This document shows positions 6,818 to 15,974 of a stretch of DNA of 62,144 bases, piece after piece (within the stretch, counting starts at the first letter, position 1; every line of letters starts with the position of its first letter). The position numbers and the translations under genes were made by a program. Below the pieces are notes generated by a model that saw only the letters and a program-made list of their open reading frames with translations, did not search any database and was not told the DNA's origin. Origin of the DNA: Limisphaerales bacterium. GTDB taxonomy: Bacteria > Verrucomicrobiota > Verrucomicrobiia > Limisphaerales > SXTU01. The stretch lies in NCBI GenBank assembly GCA_009773355.1, contig WRPG01000027.1, positions 1-62,144 on the forward strand. The letters are read 5' to 3'.

Positions 6818-9800
6818 ATGAAATCGCAATTGCTCATCTTCCGAGTTGTGGCCGCCGTCGCCGCCACCATCCAGCCCGCCCGGGCGGCCGCCGAGAAGCT
6901 CGACCCCGAGCAGCTTCAGTTCTTCGAGAAGAAGATCCGACCCGTCCTCGCCGAGCACTGCTACAAGTGCCACTCCGCGAAGGCCGAGAAGGTCAAGGGC
7001 AGCCTGTTGGTGGACACGAAGGCCGGCCTGCTCAAGGGCGGCTCCAGCGGCGCGGCCGTCGTGCCCGGCAAGCCGGACAAAAGCCCGCTCATCAAGTCCA
7101 TGAAATCCACCGACGCGGACGAGATGATGCCGCCCAAGGGCGACCGCCTTTCGCCCCAAGTCATCGCCGACTTCGAGACCTGGGTGAAGATGGGCGCGCC
7201 CGACCCGCGCACGGACACCACCGGCGTGGCCGCGCTCTCCGTGGACTGGAACAAGGCGCGCGACCACTGGGCTTACCAGCCGGTGAAGGCTCCGGCCGTG
7301 CCGAAAGTGAAGGACGCGGACAAGTGGGCCAGGAACGATCTCGACCGGTTTGTGCTCGCGAAGCTGGAGTCAAAGGGCATGGAGCCGTCGCCGCTCGCCG
7401 ACAAGCGCACGCTCATCCGCCGCGCGACCTTCGACCTCACCGGTCTGCCGCCGACGCCACAGGAGGTCAGTGACTTCCTCGCGGACAATTCGACCAGGGC
7501 CTTCGAGAAGGTGGTGGATCGTCTCCTCGGCTCGCCCGCCTACGGCGAGCGCTGGGGCCGGCACTGGCTGGACGTGGCGCGCTACGCGGACACGAGCGGC
7601 GACCGGAACAACAACCCGCGCAACAAGACCCTTTACCCGTTTGCCTGGACCTATCGCGACTACGTCATCCAGGCCTTCAACGAGGACAAGCCCTACGACC
7701 AGTTCATCCGCGAGCAGCTTGCCGGCGACCGTGTCGCCTCCTCCGAGAACAAGGCCCCGCTGGCGGCGATGGGCTTTCTCACGGTGGGCAAGCGTTTCAT
7801 GGGCAACGTGAACGAGGTCATTGACGACCGGATTGACGTGATCACGCAGGGCCTCATGGGCGTCACCGCCGCGTGCGCGCGCTGTCACGACCACAAGTTC
7901 GACCCGGTCTCGCAGAAGGATTATTACGCGCTGCACGGGGTGTTCAGCTCGTCGGTCGAGCCGTCGGAGGAGCCGATGCTGGCCAAGCCGAAATCCGAGG
8001 CGGACTATCAGGACTTCCTCAAGAAGTCCGAGGAGATCCAGGCGCGCGTCGCGAACGCCAAGAACGTCGTCGAGGAGCGCCTGCTCGACGGCTTCCGCAA
8101 CGCGGTGGACAAGTATCTGCTCGGCGTGCGCGACGCGCAGTTGACCAGCAAGACCAGCGTCCAGATTCGCAACGCCCGCGGCCTCGACCTCGACCTGTTC
8201 AGCCAGTGGACCGACTACCTCAAGGAGCCGGAGCGCAAGACCGACGCCGTGTTTGGGCCGTGGCTGGCGTTGGCCGCGCTCAAGGACGGGGAGTTCGCGG
8301 CGCAGGCCCCCGCGCTGGCCGCGAAGCTCGCGGCGGACAAGTCGGTGAACGAACTGGTGGCGAAGCTGCTCACGCCGGCTCCGGAAAGCATCACCGCGTT
8401 GGCGGAGGGCTACGGCAAGCTGTTCCGCGAAACCGAACGTCTGCACGACAAGGGCGAGCAGCCCGAGGGCGCGCGCGCCGCACTGAACGACGTGCTCCAC
8501 GGGAAGGGCACCCCCATCCGCCTCAGCGCCGCCAGCCTCCGCCGCGTCGCGGGCGCGGCCCTGAACAACGCCGAGGCCACGGAGCGCGCCAAGCTCGAAA
8601 CGCTGAAACGCGAGCATCCGGGCAGCCCGCCGCGCGCGATGGCGCTCAACGACCTCGACCGTGCGCGCGATTCCTTCGTGATGATTCGCGGCGAGCCGAA
8701 CAACCGCGGCCCCGTCGTGAAGCGCCGCTGGCTGGAAATCTTCGGTGGCTCGGACAGCAAGCCCTTCACCACCGGCTCCGGCCGCCTCGACCTCGCCAAC
8801 GAGGTCGCCAACAAGGACAACCCGCTCACCGCGCGCGTCTTTGTGAACCGCGTGTGGAACTGGCACTTCGGCGACGCCATCGTGCGCACGCTCGGCGACT
8901 TCGGCCTGCGTTCTGACCCGCCTTCCAACCAGGAGCTGCTCGACTTTGTCGCGTCCCGGTTCATGGCCGACGGCTGGAGCGTGAAGCGGCTGCACAAGCT
9001 GATCCTGCTCTCCGCCACCTGGCAGCAGGCCACGCATGACAACCCGGCGAACTCCCGGCTCGACCCCGGCAATGCGCTCCTTTGGCGGCAGAACCTCCAG
9101 CGCCTCGACTTCGAGACCATGCGGGACACGCTCATGGTGCTTGGTGGCAAGCATCAGTTCGACGAGCGGGGCGGCCCCTCCGACGAGGACGTCAACGCCT
9201 CGGGCCGGCGCACCATTTACGGCTACATTGACCGCGCCCGGATCGCGGATTCCCTGCGCATCTTCGACTTCGCCAACCCGGACATGACCTCGCCGGGCCG
9301 CGTGCTGACCACCGTGCCGCTCCAGGCGCTCTACCTGATGAACAACGGCTTCGTGGTCGAGCAGGCCCGTCATGTGGCCGCCCGCCCGGAGCTGCTCTCC
9401 GGCGCGAAGGACGAGGAGAAGGTCCAGTTCCTCTACCAGCTTTTCTTCCAGCGCGCCCCCTCGGCGGCGGAGTTGAAGCTGGCGGTGGACTACATCGCCG
9501 ACCAGCAGGCCAAGCCCGCCACCGGCGGCGCGGACCTGCGCGCGTGGCACTACGGCTACGGCGAATACGACCCCGACGCGAAGAAGCTCGCGAGCTTTGA
9601 GCCGTTCCCCGCTTTCCTGCGGGATTCATGGGTGATCGCCGACAAGGCCGCCTTGCGCAAGGGGCCGGAGCCGAAGAAGGAGGGCAAGGGCAAGGTTGCG
9701 ATGGCCTCCACCACGGCCTTCAACGTGACCTTGAACGCGGTGGGCGGCGTGCCGGGCGACCGGAAGCATTCCGTCGTCCGCCGCTGGATCGCCCCGCGCG

Positions 9801-10192
9801 ACGGCGTCGTCAGCATCGCCGGCAAGCTGGAGCACGACGCCATGACGGGCGACGGGGTGGAGGCGTTCGTCGCGCTCGGCGCGGGCGGACAGCTCGGCGC
9901 CTGGCAGGCCGCCGGCAAAGATGTGGCGACGAACCTCAAGGACATCAAGGTCAAGCGCGGCGACACGATTGACTTCATCGTCACCAGCCGGGGCACCTCG
10001 GACAGCGACGCCTTCCGCTGGGCGCCCACCATTCACATGTCCGGGGTGAAGCGCGGCGAGGAATATGTCTGGAACGCGCAGCAGGAGTTCAGCGGCCCGG
10101 TGAAGCAGAAGCTGGAGGCCAATCCGTTCAGTCCGTGGGAGCGCCTCTCGCAGGCGCTGCTCATGAGCAACGAGCTGATCTACGTGCACTGA
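6818..10192 (+). CDS. planctomycete-type cytochrome protein (PSCyt1-DUF1549-DUF1553)
   Basis: A 1124-residue secreted protein. A signal peptide (residues 1-24) is followed by a PSCyt1 c-type cytochrome domain with heme motif C48-Y-K-C51-H52. The DUF1549 block starts around WARNDLDRFVLAKLE and contains a second CARCH sequence near residue 353. The DUF1553 block holds the NRVWNWHFG and TTVPLQALYLMNNGFV motifs. The C-terminal ~200 residues are an extra beta-rich region inserted around a conserved LMSNELIYVH end. The family is thought to act with DUF1501 partners in exported redox or polymer-degrading complexes, but its reaction is not established. ATG 6818 is chosen because it begins the signal peptide. 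Confidence 0.9.
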   Translation: MKSQLLIFRVVAAVAATIQPARAAAEKLDPEQLQFFEKKIRPVLAEHCYKCHSAKAEKVKGSLLVDTKAGLLKGGSSGAAVVPGKPDKSPLIKSMKSTDADEMMPPKGDRLSPQVIADFETWVKMGAPDPRTDTTGVAALSVDWNKARDHWAYQPVKAPAVPKVKDADKWARNDLDRFVLAKLESKGMEPSPLADKRTLIRRATFDLTGLPPTPQEVSDFLADNSTRAFEKVVDRLLGSPAYGERWGRHWLDVARYADTSGDRNNNPRNKTLYPFAWTYRDYVIQAFNEDKPYDQFIREQLAGDRVASSENKAPLAAMGFLTVGKRFMGNVNEVIDDRIDVITQGLMGVTAACARCHDHKFDPVSQKDYYALHGVFSSSVEPSEEPMLAKPKSEADYQDFLKKSEEIQARVANAKNVVEERLLDGFRNAVDKYLLGVRDAQLTSKTSVQIRNARGLDLDLFSQWTDYLKEPERKTDAVFGPWLALAALKDGEFAAQAPALAAKLAADKSVNELVAKLLTPAPESITALAEGYGKLFRETERLHDKGEQPEGARAALNDVLHGKGTPIRLSAASLRRVAGAALNNAEATERAKLETLKREHPGSPPRAMALNDLDRARDSFVMIRGEPNNRGPVVKRRWLEIFGGSDSKPFTTGSGRLDLANEVANKDNPLTARVFVNRVWNWHFGDAIVRTLGDFGLRSDPPSNQELLDFVASRFMADGWSVKRLHKLILLSATWQQATHDNPANSRLDPGNALLWRQNLQRLDFETMRDTLMVLGGKHQFDERGGPSDEDVNASGRRTIYGYIDRARIADSLRIFDFANPDMTSPGRVLTTVPLQALYLMNNGFVVEQARHVAARPELLSGAKDEEKVQFLYQLFFQRAPSAAELKLAVDYIADQQAKPATGGADLRAWHYGYGEYDPDAKKLASFEPFPAFLRDSWVIADKAALRKGPEPKKEGKGKVAMASTTAFNVTLNAVGGVPGDRKHSVVRRWIAPRDGVVSIAGKLEHDAMTGDGVEAFVALGAGGQLGAWQAAGKDVATNLKDIKVKRGDTIDFIVTSRGTSDSDAFRWAPTIHMSGVKRGEEYVWNAQQEFSGPVKQKLEANPFSPWERLSQALLMSNELIYVH

Positions 10193-10214
10193 GTCCTGGT
10201 TCCCTCACCCAGCC

Positions 10215-10247
10215 GGCGCGGACCCCCCGTCCGCGCCGTTTGCTTTT
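10215..10247. terminator. bidirectional terminator hairpin between convergent genes
   Basis: An 8-bp stem GGCGCGGA-CCCCCCG-TCCGCGCC is followed by GTTTGCTTTT. It lies between the cytochrome gene (+) and the convergent exonuclease-family gene (-). Confidence 0.55.
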
Positions 10248-10264
10248 CCGTGACTCCCCGGTTG

Positions 10265-11419
10265 CTACTTGCGGGCGGTGATCAGCTCGAAAGTCGCCGC
10301 CATGCCCAGATGCTGGGACTTCCGGCCTTCCTCCGCCTCGCAGTGGATGGGGCGCAGGCCGGTCTTGCCGCAATAGATGTTGTCCAGCCGCAGCCACGGC
10401 GGCAGCGAGGTGTCGCCGGGGAAGGTGGCCCCGACGCCCTGCCCGCGCTCGTTGAAGGCCTCGATCCAGTTCTCGCGATAAAGCCGGTAGGTTTTCCCGT
10501 GCGTCGGCACGTTGAAGTCGCCGCAGATAATGAAGGGAACCTTCGCGGTGCGGGTGAGGTTGATCATCTCCTGCGCCAGCTTGAGCTGGTGTTGGAAGAA
10601 CTTCTCGTTCTCCTCGCGGACCTTGCTCCCGTGGCCGCCCTCGCGCCCAAGCAGCGCGGAGAAGGCGCCCAGCCCCTTCATCGCGTTCAACTGGTCGCGC
10701 GGCGTCGGCATGTGGACCATGAAGATCAGGAGCGGCTGGCCGTGCGCCTCGATCTCGAACCACGCCGCCACCCGCTGCCGGGGATCGGCGGGGTCGGGCA
10801 TCGGCAAGGCATCGGCGGCGCGGATGGGGAACTTGCTGATGAGGGTGAACTGGTCTTTCACCACCACGTAGCGGTCGGGATACATCTTGGCGTGCTCCGG
10901 CCCGCGGTTGGCGCTGGCGTCCTGCAACGCGATCAGGTCCGCCTTCTGGAGGTCGGCGAAGTCCTTGAAGCTCGTCTTGTGGCTCTGGCCGATGTTGTTG
11001 GTGACGATCTTGACGGTCGGGTTCAGCGCGACCGGCCAGTCGTGCCAGCGCAGGTCCATGAAGCCGAAGATGATCACCGGCACGCACAACACCTGCGGCA
11101 GCAGGAGCCGCGCGTAGAAGAGCAGGGAGGGCGGCGCGAGCACGGCCAGCGGCACCAGCCAGCCCCACGGCGGGAGATACATCCCCGTGCTCAGAAACTG
11201 GTAATCCTCCGCGTAGTATTCGATGCCGATCAGGATCACCAGGAGCGCCACGCAGTAGATCGCCGTCAGCGCCGTCAGCGTGAACCGCGTCCACGTCAGC
11301 AGGCGTTGCACCATGCTCACGTCGTCCGGGTGCGGGACGCCATGCTCGCGCGGGCGGGCTTGCTGCGGCTCGAAGGGGGGTTCGTCGGGGTTGTCCGGGG
11401 GATAATCGCGCGCAGCCAT
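10265..11419 (-). CDS. membrane-anchored endonuclease/exonuclease/phosphatase family protein
   Basis: A 384-residue protein starting MAARDYPPDNPDEPP. Three hydrophobic segments lie at roughly residues 40-62, 80-96 and 100-120. The C-terminal EEP domain has the strand VKIVTNNIGQ, the block ADLIALQDAS, HMPTPRDQ, and the metal site CGDFNVPTHG. Two catalytic positions differ from typical EEP enzymes. The usual LQE glutamate is an aspartate (LQD), and the usual SDH near the C-terminus is SQH (KSQHLGMAATFE). The architecture is YafD-like. It may cleave a phosphodiester at the cell surface, or be weakly active or inactive. The start at 11419 is the first ATG that gives a plausible cytoplasmic leader. 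Confidence 0.75.
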   Translation of the reverse strand: MAARDYPPDNPDEPPFEPQQARPREHGVPHPDDVSMVQRLLTWTRFTLTALTAIYCVALLVILIGIEYYAEDYQFLSTGMYLPPWGWLVPLAVLAPPSLLFYARLLLPQVLCVPVIIFGFMDLRWHDWPVALNPTVKIVTNNIGQSHKTSFKDFADLQKADLIALQDASANRGPEHAKMYPDRYVVVKDQFTLISKFPIRAADALPMPDPADPRQRVAAWFEIEAHGQPLLIFMVHMPTPRDQLNAMKGLGAFSALLGREGGHGSKVREENEKFFQHQLKLAQEMINLTRTAKVPFIICGDFNVPTHGKTYRLYRENWIEAFNERGQGVGATFPGDTSLPPWLRLDNIYCGKTGLRPIHCEAEEGRKSQHLGMAATFELITARK

Positions 11420-11556
11420 AAGGTCGTGTCCGAGGGACGGCGGGCCTGTCGTGCCGTCTTGATTGCTGGCGGAAAGAAGTAGTCGCCGCCCGCCGGGATT
11501 GCACGGAAAAAGAAGCGCCTTGGCGGGGAGAACTGCCGGCGCGGGGAGATGCTCCG

Positions 11557-11757
11557 CTACTCGTTGATCCCGCTGTGCGAGAAGTCCGCCGGCTCCGGGA
11601 ACCACAACTCCTCCTGCTCCTCCCAGCGGGAGAGCTTGCGCGCGCCGCCTGCGGGACCGGCCCCGGCGACGGGAACTTCAGGCGGCGGGACATCCAGCGG
11701 GAACAACGCGGCCGGCGGCAGCTCCGGCGCTGGCGACGATGATGGCTGCGTGCTCAT
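11557..11757 (-). CDS. possible small proline-rich protein (66 aa)
   Basis: A 66-residue frame starting MSTQPSSSPAPELPP, rich in proline and alanine in the first 40 residues, then a charged segment KLSRWEEQEELWFPEP. AGGA lies 9 bases before the ATG, one of the few Shine-Dalgarno-like sequences in the window. It sits between the divergent argA and the exonuclease-family gene and is oriented with the latter. No family recognised. If it is not a gene, the 531 bases between 11420 and 11950 hold no other recognisable feature. Confidence 0.45.
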   Translation of the reverse strand: MSTQPSSSPAPELPPAALFPLDVPPPEVPVAGAGPAGGARKLSRWEEQEELWFPEPADFSHSGINE

Positions 11758-11950
11758 GTCAGGCGTTTCCTGTAAGGGACTCCCGGTAAGTTGTTCATGA
11801 TTCCCAATCGCGCAAGGGACTATTTTCCGCCGCCCCAATCTTGCCGGTTCCCGAACCTCGCTTGCCCGCGCCGCTGGCGGTGAACTTTCTCGTTGAATCC
11901 CGCCGCCCGCTTGCCCCTTATTTACGCCGCGACCGCCAGCGCCAACCAAC

Positions 11951-13228
11951 GTGAAACCCACCGACCTCCGGGGCATCCTCCAATACATCCCCCGCTTCCG
12001 CGAAAAGACCTTCGTCATCGCCGTGGATGGCGCGGTCGTGACCGATGAGAATTTCGCCAACCTCCTGCTCGACGTCGCCGTCCTGCGCTCGCTGAACATC
12101 CGCGTCGTGCTCGTCCACGGCGCGGCGGCGCAAATCCAGGCGCTCGGGGCCGAGCGCGGCATCACGCCCTCGAACCTCGACGGCACCGGCATCACGGACG
12201 CGCCCACGCTCCAGCTCGCCCTCACCGCCGCCAACCGCCTCACGCACGAAATCCTCGAGGGCCTCTCCACCAACGACCTGCGCGCCGCCAGCCCCAACGC
12301 CGTCATCGCCTCGCCGATGGGCATCCTGCAGGGCGTGGACCAGCTTTTCACCGGCAAGGTCGAGCGCGTGGACACCGAGCTGCTCCAGACGCTCCTCGCC
12401 GCCGGCATCACGCCCGTCATTCCCCCGCTGGGCTTCGACGGCGACGGCAAGACCTACCGCGTCACCTCGGACACCATCGCCCTCGCCATCGCCACCGCGC
12501 TCAAGGCGACGAAAATCCTCTTCATCACCACCAGCGACGGCCTCTTCCACCAGGGCAAGCTGCTCAAGCAAGTCCTCGCCGCCGACCTGCGCGCCTTGAT
12601 TGAAAAGAAGGAGCTTTCTCCCGAGGACACCGCGCGCGCCCGCGCCGCCGCCGCCGCCTGCCTGCAAGGCATCCCCCGCGTCCACCTCATCAACGGCCGC
12701 ACCGACGAGTCGCTCCTTGCCGAAGTCTTCTCCAACGAGGGCGTCGGCACGCTCATCTACGCCGACGAGTTCCAGCAAATCCGCCCCGCGCAGAAGAAGG
12801 ACATCCGCGCCCTGCTGCGCCTCACCAAGAACTCCGTCCTCAGCGAGGAGCTGATGAAGCGCACGCGCGCCAGCATCGAGAAGCACCTCGGCGACTACTA
12901 CGTCTTCGACATTGACCGCAACCCGGTCGCCTGCGTCGCGCTGCACGTCTATCCCGAGGCGAACACGGGCGAGCTGGCCTTCCTTTTCGTCGCGCCCTCG
13001 CACGAGAACCAGGGCCTGGGCAAGAAGCTCATCCAGTTCGTCGAGAACAAGGCCCGCGAGCTGGGTCTCGGCGAGCTGGTCACGCTCTCCACGCAAGCCT
13101 TCACCTACTTCCAGAGCAAGGGCGGCTTCACCGAAGGCACGCCCGAGGACCTCCCCCCCGCCCGCCGCGAGAAGTATGAGCAGAGCGGCCGCAACTCGAA
13201 GGTGCTGGTGAAGAAGCTGGGGAAGTAA
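11951..13228 (+). CDS. argA: amino-acid N-acetyltransferase (N-acetylglutamate synthase)
   Basis: A 425-residue enzyme for the first step of arginine biosynthesis, acetyl-CoA + glutamate. Residues about 20-290 form an amino-acid-kinase fold (VVLVHGAAAQIQ, ITPVIPPLGFDGDGKTYRV, LFITTSDGLF) that normally serves as the regulatory/arginine-binding part. Residues 285-425 form the GNAT catalytic domain with the acetyl-CoA loop ENQGLGKKLIQ. The length and two-domain order match ArgA. The start is GTG; an upstream TTATTT could be a -10 element but the start-site distance is long. It is followed 8 bases after the stop by a GTAG-headed repeat. Confidence 0.92.
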   Translation: MKPTDLRGILQYIPRFREKTFVIAVDGAVVTDENFANLLLDVAVLRSLNIRVVLVHGAAAQIQALGAERGITPSNLDGTGITDAPTLQLALTAANRLTHEILEGLSTNDLRAASPNAVIASPMGILQGVDQLFTGKVERVDTELLQTLLAAGITPVIPPLGFDGDGKTYRVTSDTIALAIATALKATKILFITTSDGLFHQGKLLKQVLAADLRALIEKKELSPEDTARARAAAAACLQGIPRVHLINGRTDESLLAEVFSNEGVGTLIYADEFQQIRPAQKKDIRALLRLTKNSVLSEELMKRTRASIEKHLGDYYVFDIDRNPVACVALHVYPEANTGELAFLFVAPSHENQGLGKKLIQFVENKARELGLGELVTLSTQAFTYFQSKGGFTEGTPEDLPPARREKYEQSGRNSKVLVKKLGK

Positions 13229-13235
13229 GGCCCGC

Positions 13236-13326
13236 GTAGGTGACGAGGTGACGAGTCTCCAATCAACTCGGAGCGCGAAACCCGGAACGCGGAAACAAGT
13301 CAGAGACTCCTCACGTCGTCTCCTAC
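13236..13326. repeat. REPIN-like element, GTAG heads (GACGTGAGGAG family)
   Basis: The outer ends are GTAGG and CCTAC. The right arm read on the minus strand is GTAGGAGACGACGTGAGGAG; the left arm is the variant GTAGGTGACGAGGTGACGAG. It is 91 bases long, 8 bases after the argA stop. The same family is at 32334-32483 and 58272-58348. Confidence 0.8.
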
Positions 13327-13366
13327 GGGGTTGGGCAGGGCCGGCTGCGGCGCGACTTCGGATGCA

Positions 13367-14818
13367 CTATCGCTCAATGACCCGGTAGAAGCGCCGTGGC
13401 AGGCTGGGCGAATCCGCGTCATCCACCTGCACATGGCCGTTGGTCACACTCACGCCGTTGGTGACTCGCACCCACGCGTTCGTGTTGGAGAGGTTGGTCG
13501 TGCCCCAGACCTCGAAGCCGGGCAGATCATTCGTCGTCAGGGTTCCGCCATCGCTGTCTCCGAAGCGGAGTCGAAACTGCCCGCTGCCCAACGGCTCCGG
13601 CGGTTGAAGGCGCTGTGGCACCAGAACCCGCAGCCGATAGCCGCCGCTCGTCACCGTGCCGGCTGCGTTCGTCACCGTCACGGAATACAGCCCGGACTGG
13701 CCGCGAACCACATTCGTGACTGTCAAGACCGGGCCAGTTTGCCCCGCAAGGTTCGTCCCGTCCTTGTGCCACTGGTGGGAAAAGGGCGCGGTGCCGGTGG
13801 CTGTCACGCTGAAGCTGACATTCTGTCCGGCGGCCACCGCCTGGTTCCCTGTCTGCCGGATGATGGTGGGGGCGATGGCTGGCGCTGTGCCAAGAATTCC
13901 CATGGTGTGACGAGCCCCCGCCGCGATCGCCGTTATTCCGCCCAAACCTGCTGGGACATTCGTTTGACCTTCGGTATTGTCTCCCCACGCCACCACGGTG
14001 CCATTGGTCTTTAGCGCCACATTGAAAGCGAAACCCGCCGCAACGGCTTTCACGCCGCTTAAACCATCAGGAACGGGCACGATTCCACTCATATACTCAT
14101 CAAGATTGCCCCATTGCACCACAGTGCCATCGCTCTTCAAGGCCACAACGTGATGACCGCCGGTCGCAATCGCTACGACGTTGCTTAATCCAGAAGGAAC
14201 TCGAACAGCCCCAGGAAATGGACCGATGTATCCCCATGCTGCGACTGTGCCATCGCGCTTCAAAGCCACCGTGTGCCAGGTTCCAGCCCCAATCGCCACC
14301 ACGTCGCTCAAACCAGACGGAACGGATGACAGGCCGCTTCGATTGTCTCCCCATGCCACCACCGTGCCGTCGCTCCTTAGAGCTACCGTGTGGCCCAAGC
14401 CCGCCGCAATGGCCGTGACGCCGCTCAAGCCGGCAGGAACATTCGTCTGTCCATAGTCGTTCAATCCCCACGCCACCACCGTGCCGTCGCTGATCAGCGC
14501 CACGGTGTGGAATTGTCCGCAGGCAATGGCCGTCACTCCGCTCAAGCCGGCTGGAACAGTCGCTTGGCCGTTCGCGTTCAGCCCCCACGCCAACAGCGTG
14601 CCTTTGTTCTTCAAAACCGCAGTGTGATACATGCCTGCTGCAATCGCTGTCACTCCATTCATGTCGGCAGGAAAAGTTGCCTGACCGAACTCGTTGCCCC
14701 CACCCCATGCCACAACCGAGCCGGGCGTGGCCGCGTCAACTAGCGCCGTCGCCAGTGCCAGCCAGAGGCAGAGCGCCGAAAGAAGTATTGTTCGGTCAGT
14801 CCTAATGGGAGCGAACAT
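13367..14818 (-). CDS. secreted RCC1-repeat protein with Ig-like domain
   Basis: A 483-residue protein. Residues 1-29 are a signal peptide. Residues about 30-320 contain six to seven RCC1-type repeats (for example GTVVAWGLNDYGQTNVPAG followed by TAIAAGLGHTVAL), predicted to form a beta-propeller. Residues about 325-405 are an Ig-like domain (AVAAGQNVSFSVTATG, GLYSVTVTNAAG). The C-terminus carries a short beta region ending RRFYRVIER. It is probably extracellular or surface-bound, with a binding rather than enzymatic role. Base composition looks less GC-rich than its neighbours, which could reflect repeat expansion or transfer; I have not computed it. Confidence 0.85.
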   Translation of the reverse strand: MFAPIRTDRTILLSALCLWLALATALVDAATPGSVVAWGGGNEFGQATFPADMNGVTAIAAGMYHTAVLKNKGTLLAWGLNANGQATVPAGLSGVTAIACGQFHTVALISDGTVVAWGLNDYGQTNVPAGLSGVTAIAAGLGHTVALRSDGTVVAWGDNRSGLSSVPSGLSDVVAIGAGTWHTVALKRDGTVAAWGYIGPFPGAVRVPSGLSNVVAIATGGHHVVALKSDGTVVQWGNLDEYMSGIVPVPDGLSGVKAVAAGFAFNVALKTNGTVVAWGDNTEGQTNVPAGLGGITAIAAGARHTMGILGTAPAIAPTIIRQTGNQAVAAGQNVSFSVTATGTAPFSHQWHKDGTNLAGQTGPVLTVTNVVRGQSGLYSVTVTNAAGTVTSGGYRLRVLVPQRLQPPEPLGSGQFRLRFGDSDGGTLTTNDLPGFEVWGTTNLSNTNAWVRVTNGVSVTNGHVQVDDADSPSLPRRFYRVIER

Positions 14819-14887
14819 TACCGGATTTCACCCCGGCACTGCAATTGTTACCACCTCCCACATTGATCATCGCGTCGCGGCCATGCA

Positions 14888-15301
14888 ATGTCCCGCGGTG
14901 GAACCGTCAGCGCATTGCACCGGAACATCGTGGGCCATCCGCTAAAACTCCTCTTCGTTTGCAGCCGCAACCGCTGGCGCAGCCCGACGGCTGAGAAGCT
15001 CTTCCACGGCGTGGACGGTCTCCAGACCCGCTCCGCCGGCACCGAGGAGGGCGCGCGCGTCAAAGTCACCGCCGGGCACCTCGGCTGGGCGGACCTCATC
15101 TTCGTGATGGAGCCGAAGCACGCGCGCCGCCTGCGCGCGAAGTTCGCCGGGGAACTCGCCGGCAAGCCCGTCCTCTGCCTGCACATCCCGGACGACTTCC
15201 AGTTCATGCAGCCGGAGCTGGTTGCCTTGCTGGAGTCCACCGTCACCCCGCATCTGGCTGCTGACGAAATGAGAAGTGAAACCACGGATGAACACCGATG
15301 A
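14888..15301 (+). CDS. small predicted protein-tyrosine phosphatase (COG4551-like)
   Basis: A 137-residue frame with the phosphatase P-loop FVCSRNRWRSPTAE (C-X5-R-S) at about residues 23-36. It has the downstream HLGWADLIFVMEPKHA segment and the HIPDDFQFMQPELVALL end typical of the ~105-residue COG4551 proteins. The native start is unclear: family members begin a few residues before KLLFVC, where this gene has no ATG. GTG at 14930 is the likeliest alternative. The last seven residues and the TGA stop are read from the left arm of the repeat that starts at 15279, so the C-terminus is repeat-derived. Confidence 0.8.
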   Translation: MSRGGTVSALHRNIVGHPLKLLFVCSRNRWRSPTAEKLFHGVDGLQTRSAGTEEGARVKVTAGHLGWADLIFVMEPKHARRLRAKFAGELAGKPVLCLHIPDDFQFMQPELVALLESTVTPHLAADEMRSETTDEHR

Positions 15302-15402
15302 ACACGGATGTCCGAAAACTCGCTTCGCCTCGTTCGCCGAGAGAACGAAGGGTTTGCTGTTCTGTCTTTCCCATCCGTGTCTATCTGTGTCCATCCGTGG
15401 TT
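15279..15402. repeat. iterated-word inverted pair (AACCACGGATG type)
   Basis: The left arm iterates words such as ACGGATGA and ACACGGATG. The right arm is its inverted copy ending CCATCCGTGGTT. 124 bases in all; the left arm provides the stop codon of the phosphatase gene. A second copy is at 57720-57863. Confidence 0.85.
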
Positions 15403-15419
15403 GAAATGTCGCTTCTAGC

Positions 15420-15974
15420 ATGAAGCCCCCGCGCCTGCCCACCGCCTTCCGCCGCGCCTGCACGCGCCTCGGCGTGGTGCCGACGCGCCATGTCTTTGCC
15501 GTCCGCATCGCGGAGCAACGGGCGGCGTTGTTTGAACTCACCACACAGGGGAACCGTCGCGTCGCCAAGCTCGTGAAGGAATTTGTCTGCTCCACCTCGA
15601 AGTTCGGCATCGGCCAGGTTGCCGGCTCGAACTGCACGCCGCTGGGCTTGCACCGCATCGCGGAGAAGCACGGCGCGGACGCGGAGCCGGGCACGGTCTT
15701 CAAGGGCCGCAAGCCCATCGGCCACCTCCGCGACGGCCTGCCGCTGGAGTCCATCACCACGCGCATCCTGTGGCTCGACGGCCTTGACCCCGGCTTCAAC
15801 CACGGAGGCAACGTGGACACCTTCGCCCGCTACATCTATATCCACGGCTTCGGCGATCAGACCAGCCTCGGTCGCCCCGCCTCCCACGGCTGCATCCACC
15901 TCGCAGATGCCGACCTCATCCCGCTGTTCGAGCTGCTGCCCGTCGGGACGCTGGTGTGGATTGCCGAACGGTAG
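15420..15974 (+). CDS. L,D-transpeptidase (YkuD domain)
   Basis: A 184-residue protein with a YkuD catalytic domain at about residues 24-182. The active-site block is GRPASHGCIHLADADL with nucleophile C158 preceded by H156; a second histidine is in YIYIHGFG. Enzymes of this family make or remodel 3-3 peptidoglycan crosslinks or anchor proteins to peptidoglycan. No clear signal peptide is seen (the N-terminus MKPPRLPTAFRRACTRLG is basic), so the route of export is open. The TAG stop (15972-15974) is part of the GTAG head of the repeat at 15971. Confidence 0.88.
   Translation: MKPPRLPTAFRRACTRLGVVPTRHVFAVRIAEQRAALFELTTQGNRRVAKLVKEFVCSTSKFGIGQVAGSNCTPLGLHRIAEKHGADAEPGTVFKGRKPIGHLRDGLPLESITTRILWLDGLDPGFNHGGNVDTFARYIYIHGFGDQTSLGRPASHGCIHLADADLIPLFELLPVGTLVWIAER

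Noticed and set aside
7370-9550. Long antisense frame over the cytochrome gene
   Set aside because: Same shadow effect; the plus-strand protein has heme and DUF1549/DUF1553 motifs throughout.
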